NCBI GenBank assembly: GCA_018812585.1
Contig: JAHJDJ010000115.1
Location: 1-33,468, forward strand
Source of the DNA: a bacterium
GTDB taxonomy: Bacteria > Electryoneota > B3-LCP
Reading direction: 5' to 3'
Length of the DNA: 33,468 nucleotides
The position numbers and the translations under genes were made by a program. Below, one piece after another: positions 9,717-19,138 of the stretch (the first letter of the stretch is position 1; each line of letters starts with the position of its first letter). The notes beneath the pieces are model-generated. The model saw only the letters and a list, made by a program, of their open reading frames with translations. It was not told the DNA's origin and made no database searches.

Positions 9717-11219
9717 CTACATCACTTCACGCTGTTCTTTCTCGCTGGTGATACGAATGGCTGACTCGCCAATCACTGGACATTTCGTTTCACAGATTCC
9801 GCAGCCGGTGCAAAGCAGAGGATCGACAAAGGGCAGTTTTTCCCGGCCTTCTTCAAGTTGAAACTTAATGGCCTTATCAGGGAGAGGGCAGTGTTCTTCG
9901 CAGACCAGGCATTCGATATTCTGTTCCCAGGGAATGCAGCGGCTCTTTTCGAAGACAGCCAGACCGATCACTTTTTTCTGTTTGAGATCGACTGGCAGCG
10001 CTTTTATCGCGCCAGATGGACAGACTTCTCCGCACAATGTGCAGCTAAACTCGCAATAGCCATCGCGCATACGTGCCCTCGGCGTCCAGAATCCGTTCCA
10101 TCCGAATTCAGTCCCCGAGGGTTGTAAACATCCACCTGTGGACGAACAGGCCTTGACACATTCTTCACAGCGCAGGCAGAGATCGAGGAAGTCATCCTCT
10201 TCGACCGCGCCTGGGGGGCGGACCAGGTATTGTTGATTGGCTCGAGGTTGAAATTCAGTCTGCCAAGCGGCTCCTAAAACGACTGACGCTCCTAAAGTCC
10301 CCATCAACCGACGGCGCCCGAAATTGAACTTTTCTTGACCTTTTTTCTGATAGCGCCAGGTAAAGGTTGTTCCCGCAACCGTGCAATTAACTGCACACTC
10401 CATGCAAAGTATGCATTCTGAACGGCGTGTTCGGGTGTGTTCTTCTTCAATGGCCGCCATGCGGCAATTATCTGAGCAGGTCCCGCACCCTGGACATTCA
10501 GGCGTAACTTTACGCCCAAAAGGTGATACGTTCGAAATCAATCCAAGGAGAGCCCCCAGTGGACAAAGAACGCGGCACCAGAAACGCCGGCCAAATTGAT
10601 CCAGCAGTAATATCCCGACGAAAATCAGTAAGGTAACTGTCAAGAGCGTAGTGTGCAAAGGTGCAATCGGCAACAACCACCCTTGAAAGAAATTCCATGC
10701 CGAGTAAGCAAAGTCCTCCAAAAAACCGATTTCAAAGCCGGTGTTGATCAACCCATTGACACCCCAAATCGCCAGAGGGTAGATCGCCAGACTCAAACTG
10801 CGCGTGAAGATCACCAGCGGATCCATTAACCAGGCGGCCTGAATAGAAAAAAGTGCCAGCAGCAGCGTTCCAAACAGCATGACGTATTTCCACTGCCTCT
10901 GGCCGCGCATTTTCAAACCAGCAGGCATGAGACGATTCCAGAAATCGAGGGTGGCGCCCAGCGGGCAGACCCAGCCGCAGAAACTGCGTCCCAGAACGAA
11001 GGTTAAGACGATGACAACCAGCGCTGGTAGGAAAGCCGTAATGAAGGTGCGGCAGCTGACCATCGTCAAAATAGCTGCCAGGGGATCTATCTGCAGCAGG
11101 AGATCCGGCGGAGGTATCTGCGAAAGCGGATCGCGAGCCTGTATGAAGAGAGCGAGGAAAAACAGAAAGAAGAAGAGTTGGACGACGCGCCGGATGTGAA
11201 TGGCTTTGATTTTTTTCAT
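9717..11219 (-). CDS. Membrane polyferredoxin, NapH-like half fused to NapG-like half
   Basis: Two membrane-edge CxxxCP motifs (CGWVCPLGA, CRVLCPLGA), two ferredoxin motifs, internal GRRRLMGTLGASVVLG, then further 4Fe-4S Cys motifs. Confidence 0.8.
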   Translation of the reverse strand: MKKIKAIHIRRVVQLFFFLFFLALFIQARDPLSQIPPPDLLLQIDPLAAILTMVSCRTFITAFLPALVVIVLTFVLGRSFCGWVCPLGATLDFWNRLMPAGLKMRGQRQWKYVMLFGTLLLALFSIQAAWLMDPLVIFTRSLSLAIYPLAIWGVNGLINTGFEIGFLEDFAYSAWNFFQGWLLPIAPLHTTLLTVTLLIFVGILLLDQFGRRFWCRVLCPLGALLGLISNVSPFGRKVTPECPGCGTCSDNCRMAAIEEEHTRTRRSECILCMECAVNCTVAGTTFTWRYQKKGQEKFNFGRRRLMGTLGASVVLGAAWQTEFQPRANQQYLVRPPGAVEEDDFLDLCLRCEECVKACSSTGGCLQPSGTEFGWNGFWTPRARMRDGYCEFSCTLCGEVCPSGAIKALPVDLKQKKVIGLAVFEKSRCIPWEQNIECLVCEEHCPLPDKAIKFQLEEGREKLPFVDPLLCTGCGICETKCPVIGESAIRITSEKEQREVM

Positions 11220-11241
11220 CAGTCAGTCTATGCTGCGTCTC

Positions 11242-12156
11242 TTATGACAAATTGATTTCCCTGAAGCCCTGAGGCCGTGATGTGCTTCCCAATCCGCGAT
11301 TCTCAGCTTCAACCAGATGACCGAAATCACTGGGCTCCCGGCCAAACAGTCTTGCTCCCTCGCCATCGACGGCGATTGGATCAAACCCTGCGATCAGGCA
11401 GTTCAGTTCTTCAACGTCATCAACGTTGCCGCCCTGCGGTCCATTGCGGCGCAGCACACGACGCGCGTCCATAATGGTTAGTTCCGGCAGTATTTGAGAA
11501 GTAATATCGATCAGTTTTTCGTCGAAATTATTATGAAGTGAAGGGCGTGAATCTTCCATGACTCCCATAAGATTCTTTAGCCCCATCGAAATTCCGGCCA
11601 GAGTGTGGTGTTTTAGAATCGGCATGTTGATGCGCAGGTCGGCTTCTAAGTAATCTCGGTAGATGCCCCACTTTTGAAGCAGTTTTCCTGCAGGGATCTT
11701 GATCTCATCGAAGCGCTTTTCGTGGATGTGTGTCACTTTAGCGCCGGCCGCTTTGGCAGCTTCTTCAATGCCGCTGCGACGGTAACAGCGCTGCGCGGTA
11801 TTGCAGGTAAAGTCAAAAACAGAGATATCTGCGCCAGCGTCTTTCAATGCTCGTACAACCGCGCCTACCAGTTCAGGATCCGTGTTGGCTCCCTGAGCCG
11901 GAGTGCGATCCCAGCCGATATTAGGCTTGACAACGATCTGTTTACCTTTGGGAGAAAACTGAGACAACCCTCCCAATGCATCGAGGGCTGCAGTCAGACG
12001 TTCTACTGGCGTGCCCCCGCGAATCAGCGCCAGAGTCGTCTTTGCTTCTTCTTGAGCTCGCAGTTGCCAGGGCAGCATGAGAGCTGCTGTTCCTGCTGAC
12101 GCTGTGGTCAGGAATTGACGGCGGTTGAGGTTCATCTTATCTGTTTGATCTTTCAT
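11242..12156 (-). CDS. DUF362 domain-containing protein with Tat signal
   Basis: N-terminal NRRQFLTTASAGTAALMLP; VVKPNIGWDRTPAQGANTDPELV and ADLRINMPILKHHTLAGISMGLKNLMG typical of DUF362. Confidence 0.85.
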   Translation of the reverse strand: MKDQTDKMNLNRRQFLTTASAGTAALMLPWQLRAQEEAKTTLALIRGGTPVERLTAALDALGGLSQFSPKGKQIVVKPNIGWDRTPAQGANTDPELVGAVVRALKDAGADISVFDFTCNTAQRCYRRSGIEEAAKAAGAKVTHIHEKRFDEIKIPAGKLLQKWGIYRDYLEADLRINMPILKHHTLAGISMGLKNLMGVMEDSRPSLHNNFDEKLIDITSQILPELTIMDARRVLRRNGPQGGNVDDVEELNCLIAGFDPIAVDGEGARLFGREPSDFGHLVEAENRGLGSTSRPQGFREINLS

Positions 12157-13135
12157 GGAATCCTTCAGCTTCTAAAATCGCCAGTATTTCATCTGCCACT
12201 GTTAGAACATCTTTTATCGTGTCTATATCTATCCACTTGATCCTGTCATCCCTGCCGAACCAACTGATCTGACGCTTGGCGAAGCGGCGGGTGTTACGCT
12301 GGAAGAGCCGCAGCATTTCCTCGCTGTCAATTTCGCCTTTTATGAACTGGATTACTTCAACATAGCCGACGCTGTTCAGGGAGTTATATCTCTTCCAGAA
12401 ATCAGGATCATTCAGATCTTTGCCGTTTATTAACTCCCTGACCTCAGCGAGCAATCCTTCTGCCAGCATCTGTTCACAGCGACGGTTAATGCGCTCGTAA
12501 AGCTGTTCACGGGACCACCGCAAACCAAACATGAGTGGCTGATATGGGGGAGGGCTTCCTTCCAGCAGACGCAGCTCACTGATTGGTTTGCCGGTGATTT
12601 CGTAGATTTCAAGAGCACGCTCGATACGTCTGAAATCATTAGGCATGATCCTTTCTGCTGACTGAGGATCAACGCTCATCAGACGCTGATGCAGCAACTC
12701 TACGCCTTCCGTCTCAGCTTCTGATTTCAACCTAGCGCGAATCTCAGGATCGGCGGCCGGTCCCTCGAAAAAATCATCAACCATCGTGGAAATGTATAAT
12801 CCAGAACCACCCACGACGAAGGGAATAATTCCCTGCTTGTGCAATTGAAGACATTTTTCCCGTGCTTGTCGTCCGAATTCCCCTGAGCTGAACGTTTCAG
12901 CGGGGCTCATACACGCAATAAAGTGATGATGACAGCGAGACTGTTCTTCGACCATAGGTTGTGCCGTGCCGATGGGCATGCCACTGTATATCTGACGCGA
13001 ATCCGCCGAAATGATTTCAGCGCCGATTTTACGCGCCACCTCAATAGCGACGGATGTTTTCCCAGATGCTGTGGGCCCGACCAGGAATGGGACTTTTAAG
13101 TGATCAGCTCCGTCCAAAGCGCCGTTCCAGCTCAC
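12137..13135 (-). CDS. miaA: tRNA dimethylallyltransferase
   Basis: FLVGPTASGKTSVAIEVARKIGAEIISADSRQIYSGMPIGTAQP; overlaps mutL 3' end by 32 nt. Confidence 0.95.
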   Translation of the reverse strand: MSWNGALDGADHLKVPFLVGPTASGKTSVAIEVARKIGAEIISADSRQIYSGMPIGTAQPMVEEQSRCHHHFIACMSPAETFSSGEFGRQAREKCLQLHKQGIIPFVVGGSGLYISTMVDDFFEGPAADPEIRARLKSEAETEGVELLHQRLMSVDPQSAERIMPNDFRRIERALEIYEITGKPISELRLLEGSPPPYQPLMFGLRWSREQLYERINRRCEQMLAEGLLAEVRELINGKDLNDPDFWKRYNSLNSVGYVEVIQFIKGEIDSEEMLRLFQRNTRRFAKRQISWFGRDDRIKWIDIDTIKDVLTVADEILAILEAEGFHERSNR

Positions 13136-14933
13136 CCAGAGTCAGTTGTAATATCGTGGGACGTCCATGCGGACAGGAAAAGGGATATTGTGTCGCGAAA
13201 AGCTGATCAATAAGGCTGTTCATTTCAGGTAATGATAATGATTTTCCGAATTTTATAGCCGCGCGGCAGGCGAAGGCAGCGGCTAATTTTTCATGGCCGG
13301 GTTTACGGGCGATCCCTTTTTCGCGCAGTTCGTCCAGAATGTCCAGGACGATACGGTCATCACCGCTTTCCTTCACGCCGGCGGGAAGAGCTTCCACAAC
13401 AAACGATCTTTCACCGAATTCCTTGATGTCGATCCCCAAAGCTTGCAGATCCTCTAAAACGTCGCGTAATAATACAGCTCGATCCGGACTGACTTCCATG
13501 ATACGTGGGAATAGAAGCTGCTGACTGTGCATTTTCCCACCGTTTAAGGCTCGCAGCGCCTTCTCATAGAGAATACGTTCATGCGCGGCGTGCTGGTCGA
13601 TGATGGCGATGCTGTTCTTCAGCTCGGTAACGACGTAGCGCTGATGGAACTGGTAAACCTGAGTTCGCTCAATTTCGCCGTTAGAGGCTTGCCGCAAAGA
13701 ATCTGCGTCCTGAACATCGGTGGCTTGTTTTGCTTCCGGCTGAAAAGCAATCTGGTATCCCTCCAACGGCATTTTATTCTGCTGAGGAAGCGGAAAAGTG
13801 AATCCCTGCTGGGGTGACGTGTGTGGAAGCCTGCTATCAAGAGGCCTCGGTAAAATCTCACCGGTCGTCGGATCGACTTTTTCTTCCGGTGAAACAGCGT
13901 AATTACGCGTAGCATCCATCCCTGCTTTTTGCAGCGCTTGCCGTACTCCGCGATGGACGATGTTATAGATTTCGTGTTCGTTGCGGAATTTAACTTCCGA
14001 TTTGGAGGGATGCACGTTGACGTCGACCAGTTCCGGGTCAATATCTATGAAAAGCACATAGAATGGAAACCGGCGATCTTCTATCAAGGGCCCAAAACCT
14101 GAAAGCACTGCAAATCCCAAAGGCCGATTCTGCACCCAGCGGCGATTTACGAACAAGAACTGGTCGCCGCGGGATTTCCGTGCTAATTTAGGCGCGCCGA
14201 TGAACCCTGATACTAAGATACCATCATCTTCCAATTGCACCGGGAAGATGAGATTACCCAATTCTTCGCTGAAAATGGCCTGGAGGCGATTTTCCAGCGT
14301 TTCTGGGGGAAGCCGGTAGACATCCTTGCCATCGCTGACGTATGACCAGCGGATATCGGGGTAGGAAAGCGCAAAACGCTTAAAGACCGTCAGCAGGTGA
14401 CTGTTCTCAACAGAGCGTGATTTTAAGAATTTCTTGCGTGCCGGAGTATTGAAGAACAGCTCCTTGACTGAAATAGTCGTCCCCGTTGGAGCGCCGGTTT
14501 CGATCAGATCGATGACTTTCCCGCCCGCCATCTTCAAGCGATGCCCTGACAACGCTTCCTGCATTGAAGAGGTCGCTTCCAGGCGCGCCACTGAAGCGAT
14601 AGCGCTCAAGGCTTCACCGCGGAAGCCCAAAGTATGTATCGCGGCAAGATCGTTAACCGAAGTGACTTTGCTGGTGGCATGGCGCTCGAACGCCAAGAGC
14701 AGATCAGCCTTAGCCATGCCAGAGCCATTGTCGTTTACTGTAATTTCCGATTGACCGCCTCCAGCAACGGTGATGTCGATTTCGGTGGCGGCGGCGTCCA
14801 GAGCATTTTCGATCAGCTCTTTTAAGACGGAGGCCGGGCGTTCTACGACTTCACCAGCCGCGATGCGGTTGTAAACCTCTTCGGAAAGCAGGTTGATTTT
14901 CCGAGATAAGGTGCTCGTCGGATTTTCCATCAC
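13104..14933 (-). CDS. mutL: DNA mismatch repair protein MutL, endonuclease-type
   Basis: N-terminal GHKL ATPase (IAAGEVVERPASVLKELIENALDA) plus DQHAAHERILYE, ACRAAIKFG, CPHGRPT motifs. Confidence 0.97.
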   Translation of the reverse strand: MMENPTSTLSRKINLLSEEVYNRIAAGEVVERPASVLKELIENALDAAATEIDITVAGGGQSEITVNDNGSGMAKADLLLAFERHATSKVTSVNDLAAIHTLGFRGEALSAIASVARLEATSSMQEALSGHRLKMAGGKVIDLIETGAPTGTTISVKELFFNTPARKKFLKSRSVENSHLLTVFKRFALSYPDIRWSYVSDGKDVYRLPPETLENRLQAIFSEELGNLIFPVQLEDDGILVSGFIGAPKLARKSRGDQFLFVNRRWVQNRPLGFAVLSGFGPLIEDRRFPFYVLFIDIDPELVDVNVHPSKSEVKFRNEHEIYNIVHRGVRQALQKAGMDATRNYAVSPEEKVDPTTGEILPRPLDSRLPHTSPQQGFTFPLPQQNKMPLEGYQIAFQPEAKQATDVQDADSLRQASNGEIERTQVYQFHQRYVVTELKNSIAIIDQHAAHERILYEKALRALNGGKMHSQQLLFPRIMEVSPDRAVLLRDVLEDLQALGIDIKEFGERSFVVEALPAGVKESGDDRIVLDILDELREKGIARKPGHEKLAAAFACRAAIKFGKSLSLPEMNSLIDQLFATQYPFSCPHGRPTILQLTLGELERRFGRS

Positions 14934-14942
14934 GCGAATGAG

Positions 14943-15569
14943 TTACAGGTTTGCGCTGACCGTCGATGCAATCGAAACAGCCAGCTTTTCCTTTACGGTT
15001 TCGACGCTTTCTAAAGATGCTTCTGCTTCCTGGCGGAAAGGCGTTCCTTCCGGCAGACCAGGCAGATTGATACGGACGTTATATGCCGCGCCATCAATAG
15101 CAGTCGCCAGCAACAAAGCCGCGACGCCGGCATCGGAAATGGAATTCTTGTTACCTTTTTCAGCAACCGTTAAGGTCAATTGCATCGCTTTTAAAGCCGC
15201 TTGCATAACCCCCAGAGGAACTTCAGTAGCCTTCAGGGTCGCTTCCCGAATGGCATTGCGACGGGCAGCTTTGTCTTCATCCGTTTCTTTCGGAAGCCCG
15301 AAAGCGTCCATGACCAGGTTGAAAGCTTCAGTATCTTTGTCTATGGCTGCTTCTAATTGATGGCGAATCGCCATCAACTGCGGCAAGAGGGCGGCCAATT
15401 CTGCAGAAACGTCAACATATTTTTTCTTGCCAACGGTCAGGTTGATGACCATTTCGGACAGAGCGACGCCCAGCGCGCCGGACAACGCTGCTGCCGAGCC
15501 GCCACCGGGAGCAGGGGCTTTAGAGGCAGTTTCAGCTAAGTAATCTTTGACTTTTCTATCGATTAGCAT
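14943..15569 (-). CDS. fchA: Cyclodeaminase/cyclohydrolase family protein (formimino-THF cyclodeaminase)
   Basis: TASKAPAPGGGSAAALSGALGVALSEMVINLTVGKKKY motif; adjacent to ftcD. Confidence 0.9.
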   Translation of the reverse strand: MLIDRKVKDYLAETASKAPAPGGGSAAALSGALGVALSEMVINLTVGKKKYVDVSAELAALLPQLMAIRHQLEAAIDKDTEAFNLVMDAFGLPKETDEDKAARRNAIREATLKATEVPLGVMQAALKAMQLTLTVAEKGNKNSISDAGVAALLLATAIDGAAYNVRINLPGLPEGTPFRQEAEASLESVETVKEKLAVSIASTVSANL

Positions 15570-15588
15570 TATCTCCTCGATGAATGGT

Positions 15589-16623
15589 TCATATCATGTA
15601 CTCAATGACTTTCTTTTTCGGTTCGAAGGGGTAAAGGTCTGACAGACCTAATCCATCGATGGCAGCCTGTAACAGGTCAGCCTCTGATGCTTCAGGGGAA
15701 AGCCCCTTCTTCTCACGGTAGAATCTGCCAGCCATAAGCAACGGCTCTAAGGGAGTTAGGCCTACGATTTCAGTGCCGGTAACCTCAGCGCCGAACTGCT
15801 CTGCCAACTCGAGGACTTTTTCATAAGCAACATGCGGCGGTGTGATGTTATAATTCACCAGATTCATAGAGACTTGAGAAATCTGGTACTCTTCCAACGG
15901 GACGCCCAATCCCTTCACTGCTTTCAGTAATCCCGGGACTTTAACCGCTTTACCGTTTTCGTCTCTCAATATCTCGCCGTTCTCATCGCGTTTGGCATAA
16001 CCCGATTCACGGATACGCAGTGCGATTTTGTTGGCTTTCTTCGGATCAGGATCTTTGATGTTGGCATTATAGGCGATCAGGAAAAAGCGAGCGCCGGTGA
16101 CGGTAGCGCCTAACTTAGCATTGAACTTAGCAGGGCCAAATTCGGGAGCCCATTCCTCATTTTTCAATTTTTCCGGCAACGCTTCATATTCACCCTTGCG
16201 AACATTTGCAAGATTACTGCGCTTCGGGGAACGTGCGGATTCTTCATACAGGTAGACTGGCAGTTTATATTTTTCTGCGATAGCTGCGCCAAATTTTTCC
16301 GAAATGGCGACGCACTCTTCCATGGTGACGCCTTTAACGGGAATAAAAGGCACGACGTCTGCTGCGCCCTGACGTGGGTGCTCGCCCTTATGCACGCTCA
16401 TATCGATCAATTCTGCGGCAGCATCGTAAGCGTTCAGAGCGGCTTGCAAAACGCTGTCGGGGGTTCCCACAAAGGTGAATACCGCGCGATGATAGTCACC
16501 ATTCGGATCAACGTCCAGCAGACGAGCCCCCGTAGTATTGCGCACCGCGTCAGCAATTTTATCCAGGATTGACTGATCTCGACCTTCAGAAAAATTGGGC
16601 ACACATTCAACGATCTGGTCCAT
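15589..16623 (-). CDS. ftcD: Glutamate formimidoyltransferase
   Basis: VECVPNFSEGRDQ... and HKGEHPRQGAADVVPFIPV. Confidence 0.95.
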   Translation of the reverse strand: MDQIVECVPNFSEGRDQSILDKIADAVRNTTGARLLDVDPNGDYHRAVFTFVGTPDSVLQAALNAYDAAAELIDMSVHKGEHPRQGAADVVPFIPVKGVTMEECVAISEKFGAAIAEKYKLPVYLYEESARSPKRSNLANVRKGEYEALPEKLKNEEWAPEFGPAKFNAKLGATVTGARFFLIAYNANIKDPDPKKANKIALRIRESGYAKRDENGEILRDENGKAVKVPGLLKAVKGLGVPLEEYQISQVSMNLVNYNITPPHVAYEKVLELAEQFGAEVTGTEIVGLTPLEPLLMAGRFYREKKGLSPEASEADLLQAAIDGLGLSDLYPFEPKKKVIEYMI

Positions 16624-16641
16624 GCTTCCTCCACTATATAT

Positions 16642-16914
16642 TTATTTTTGAGTTTCGATGGGAATGACGTCCGCAGGTGAAATGATCGTATCCTGCACCT
16701 GCACTGTATTCAATTTGGGCAGCAGGTAACCAAACAGCAGCAGAATCAGGACGAAAAAGAGCAGAATTGAGAAGAAATTCGCTCGATTACCTCTTGGATC
16801 AGAGAATGTTTTACGAGTGAATTGAATACGCTTCCGTTCAGGATCGTCTTCTTCCCGGTAAAATCGTGGAATGTAAGAAAACGATCTCGGACGCTGTCTA
16901 TGGAAGAGAAACAT
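16642..16914 (-). CDS. Small single-TM protein with basic N-terminal RPRSFSYIPRFY motif
   Basis: 90-aa ORF in the gene run; hydrophobic segment FFSILLFFVLILLLFGYLLP. Confidence 0.7.
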   Translation of the reverse strand: MFLFHRQRPRSFSYIPRFYREEDDPERKRIQFTRKTFSDPRGNRANFFSILLFFVLILLLFGYLLPKLNTVQVQDTIISPADVIPIETQK

Positions 16915-16976
16915 GATCGTTCAGACTGAAGGATATCTGTAGTTTATTACGTAAAGCCGAGACCCTGACGTTGCCA

Positions 16977-18512
16977 TTACATGGTTTGCATCAGGTATAA
17001 CGCTAAAACCTGAGTGATATTTTCCATAGCGGCTTCCACTTCTAAAGAATCGCATAGGTAGTTATTGCACAACAGGGCAAAAGCGATCCGCGGACCATTC
17101 TCTGTTGCCAGGTATCCTGAGAGCGATCGAACCCGTGCCATACTTCCCGATTTGGCGTGCAGGGTGATTCCCTCCGGCATACCAAAGAAGCGATGGCGCA
17201 AAGTGCCTGTCCCGGGGACTGCCAGGCTGGCGACAAATTCATCCCGGTAGAGTGAACGGTTCTGGTGCACCAATACCTTTATAATTTCCGAGGCGCTCAA
17301 CAGATTTCTACGCGACATTCCGGAACCATCGACCAGGGCGAATCCCGTCGACTTTCCCACCATGCTGGATTCCCACTCCTTGATTACGGCGCGCCCCGCC
17401 TCGAAGGCATCGTTGTAGTTCGCCGCTAAGACAGAATCAACCTGTTTTTGCTGAAAACCGAGATTCCTGATCAGAGTTTCAGCGTACAGGTTCTGACTTT
17501 GGGTATTGATGACCTTAATCAGATCCTTTAGCGGAGGCGAATAGTGAGTAAAAAGCGGCTTAAAAGTTTTACTCTCTCGCCATTTGAACGGTTCAAAGGC
17601 GCAGGAACCTGAGACCATGATATCTGCATCGACCAGAGTATTCTTCAGCTCTGTCAAGAAATAAGTCTCAGCTCCGTAAACTGCCAGCCATTGTCTCGTA
17701 GGAGAAGAATCATCCGGAATAGCGCCCGTTAAGGAAAAAATGTTGTCCTGCAATCCCCGCTTATATTTGATGTTGGGGGAGTGTGATGCATCAGTTGTAT
17801 TCACCAACCCAAAGAAGGAAACTAGATCTGTCGGAGGATGCCAGGTCAGTGAAGCCGGCAGATCGGTGGTGTCCCCAGGTGAAATGGTGACCTCAAGGCT
17901 GTTATCGGTGTAGATCAGAGATGTGATCTCGGCGCCGTACCAATAGCGCAGATCGTCCCATTCCCAGCCGGCTCCAAAGAGATGCTCTGTTCTGAATGCC
18001 CCGCATCCGACGATATTGCCGTCGATACCGGTAATGCCCTTACGACTCAGCGAATCTCCCCAGCCCAGGAAGGTTTCAGCGGGCAGTCGGAAATCAATTC
18101 CGGTGTTGCGGTAATCGTAGCGCGTTCCAATCGTAGGATCGCCTGATCCGATGACAATCAGATCGCCATGTAGGATACCTTCAGCATCAATCTCGCCGGT
18201 ATAACCGATTTGGGTAGCGATGCGGAAATCTGGGCCCAGGATTTCCAGCGCACAGCCGGAAGTCAACAATTTCATGTTAGATGCTGGAATCAAAGACCGG
18301 TCTTCATCGCGTTTTAAAATGACACGACCTTTTTTAAGATCGACCGCCATGAGCGACCAGGACGCGCCTTTCATGAAGAGGCTGTTAGTATGCTGGTCGA
18401 CAGTCTCCTGCAATATCTCGTAAGGGGTATCCTCCTTTTTAATCAGCTTCGATGAACAGCCGGCTAAAATGAGCAGGCTGAGAATTAGGACAAGTGTCGT
18501 TGCTTTTTTCAT
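16977..18512 (-). CDS. dacB: D-alanyl-D-alanine carboxypeptidase/endopeptidase (PBP4/S13), lipoprotein form
   Basis: Lipobox LAGCSSK; SNMK (SxxK), SQN (SxN), AKSGS (KSG) motifs. Confidence 0.9.
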   Translation of the reverse strand: MKKATTLVLILSLLILAGCSSKLIKKEDTPYEILQETVDQHTNSLFMKGASWSLMAVDLKKGRVILKRDEDRSLIPASNMKLLTSGCALEILGPDFRIATQIGYTGEIDAEGILHGDLIVIGSGDPTIGTRYDYRNTGIDFRLPAETFLGWGDSLSRKGITGIDGNIVGCGAFRTEHLFGAGWEWDDLRYWYGAEITSLIYTDNSLEVTISPGDTTDLPASLTWHPPTDLVSFFGLVNTTDASHSPNIKYKRGLQDNIFSLTGAIPDDSSPTRQWLAVYGAETYFLTELKNTLVDADIMVSGSCAFEPFKWRESKTFKPLFTHYSPPLKDLIKVINTQSQNLYAETLIRNLGFQQKQVDSVLAANYNDAFEAGRAVIKEWESSMVGKSTGFALVDGSGMSRRNLLSASEIIKVLVHQNRSLYRDEFVASLAVPGTGTLRHRFFGMPEGITLHAKSGSMARVRSLSGYLATENGPRIAFALLCNNYLCDSLEVEAAMENITQVLALYLMQTM

Positions 18513-19138
18513 AAGTGACTCAAATCAATTCCTGCGAAAAGGATAGAAAAGAACTTAAGGAACGGCATGATGATCCACCAGAGAATGGGGATATTCAGCA
18601 TGTAGCCCCCCATTACGAGTACGAGAACCAGCATCGGTCCCAGGCGATCCAGCTTGCGGTATTGGGCTTCCATCTCCTCTGGGAGCAGCCCGCCTAAAAT
18701 GCGTGAACCGTCCAGCGGTGGAATGGGAATCATATTAAAGATGGCCAGGCTGATGTTGATGATAACGCCATAGACCAGAACCAGAATTAACGGGCGGGGC
18801 AATTCAATGCCAAAGAGCCTTATCATCAGACCGAATCCAGCTGCCATAATGATATTGGCTGCCGGCCCTGCCAGACTCACCCAGATGAGGTCTCTGCGGG
18901 GATTGTTAAGATTATAAGGATTGACGGGAACCGGTTTTGCCCAGCCGATATGGGCGACAAAGAGCATAATCGTCCCAACCAGATCCAGGTGGGATAAGGG
19001 ATTCATAGTCAACCGGCCGGCCTGCTTAGCGGTGGGATCTCCTAAGCGGTTAGCCACCCAGCCATGAGCGAATTCATGGAAAGCCAAAGCCAGCAGAATT
19101 GGCGGTGCGATGATGATATAAGTCGTTAGATCCGGCAT
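18509..19138 (-). CDS. Site-2 protease family (M50) membrane metalloprotease
   Basis: HEFAHGW (HExxH) and NMIPIPPLDGSRIL motifs with TM segments. Confidence 0.9.
   Translation of the reverse strand: MPDLTTYIIIAPPILLALAFHEFAHGWVANRLGDPTAKQAGRLTMNPLSHLDLVGTIMLFVAHIGWAKPVPVNPYNLNNPRRDLIWVSLAGPAANIIMAAGFGLMIRLFGIELPRPLILVLVYGVIINISLAIFNMIPIPPLDGSRILGGLLPEEMEAQYRKLDRLGPMLVLVLVMGGYMLNIPILWWIIMPFLKFFSILFAGIDLSHL

Noticed and set aside
11674-12099. 141-aa plus-strand ORF
   Set aside because: Antisense shadow of DUF362.
13619-15360. Alternative-frame ORFs within mutL and fchA (13619-14041 minus, 14893-15360 plus)
   Set aside because: Overlap strongly supported mutL and fchA; shadow frames from codon bias, no recognisable motifs.
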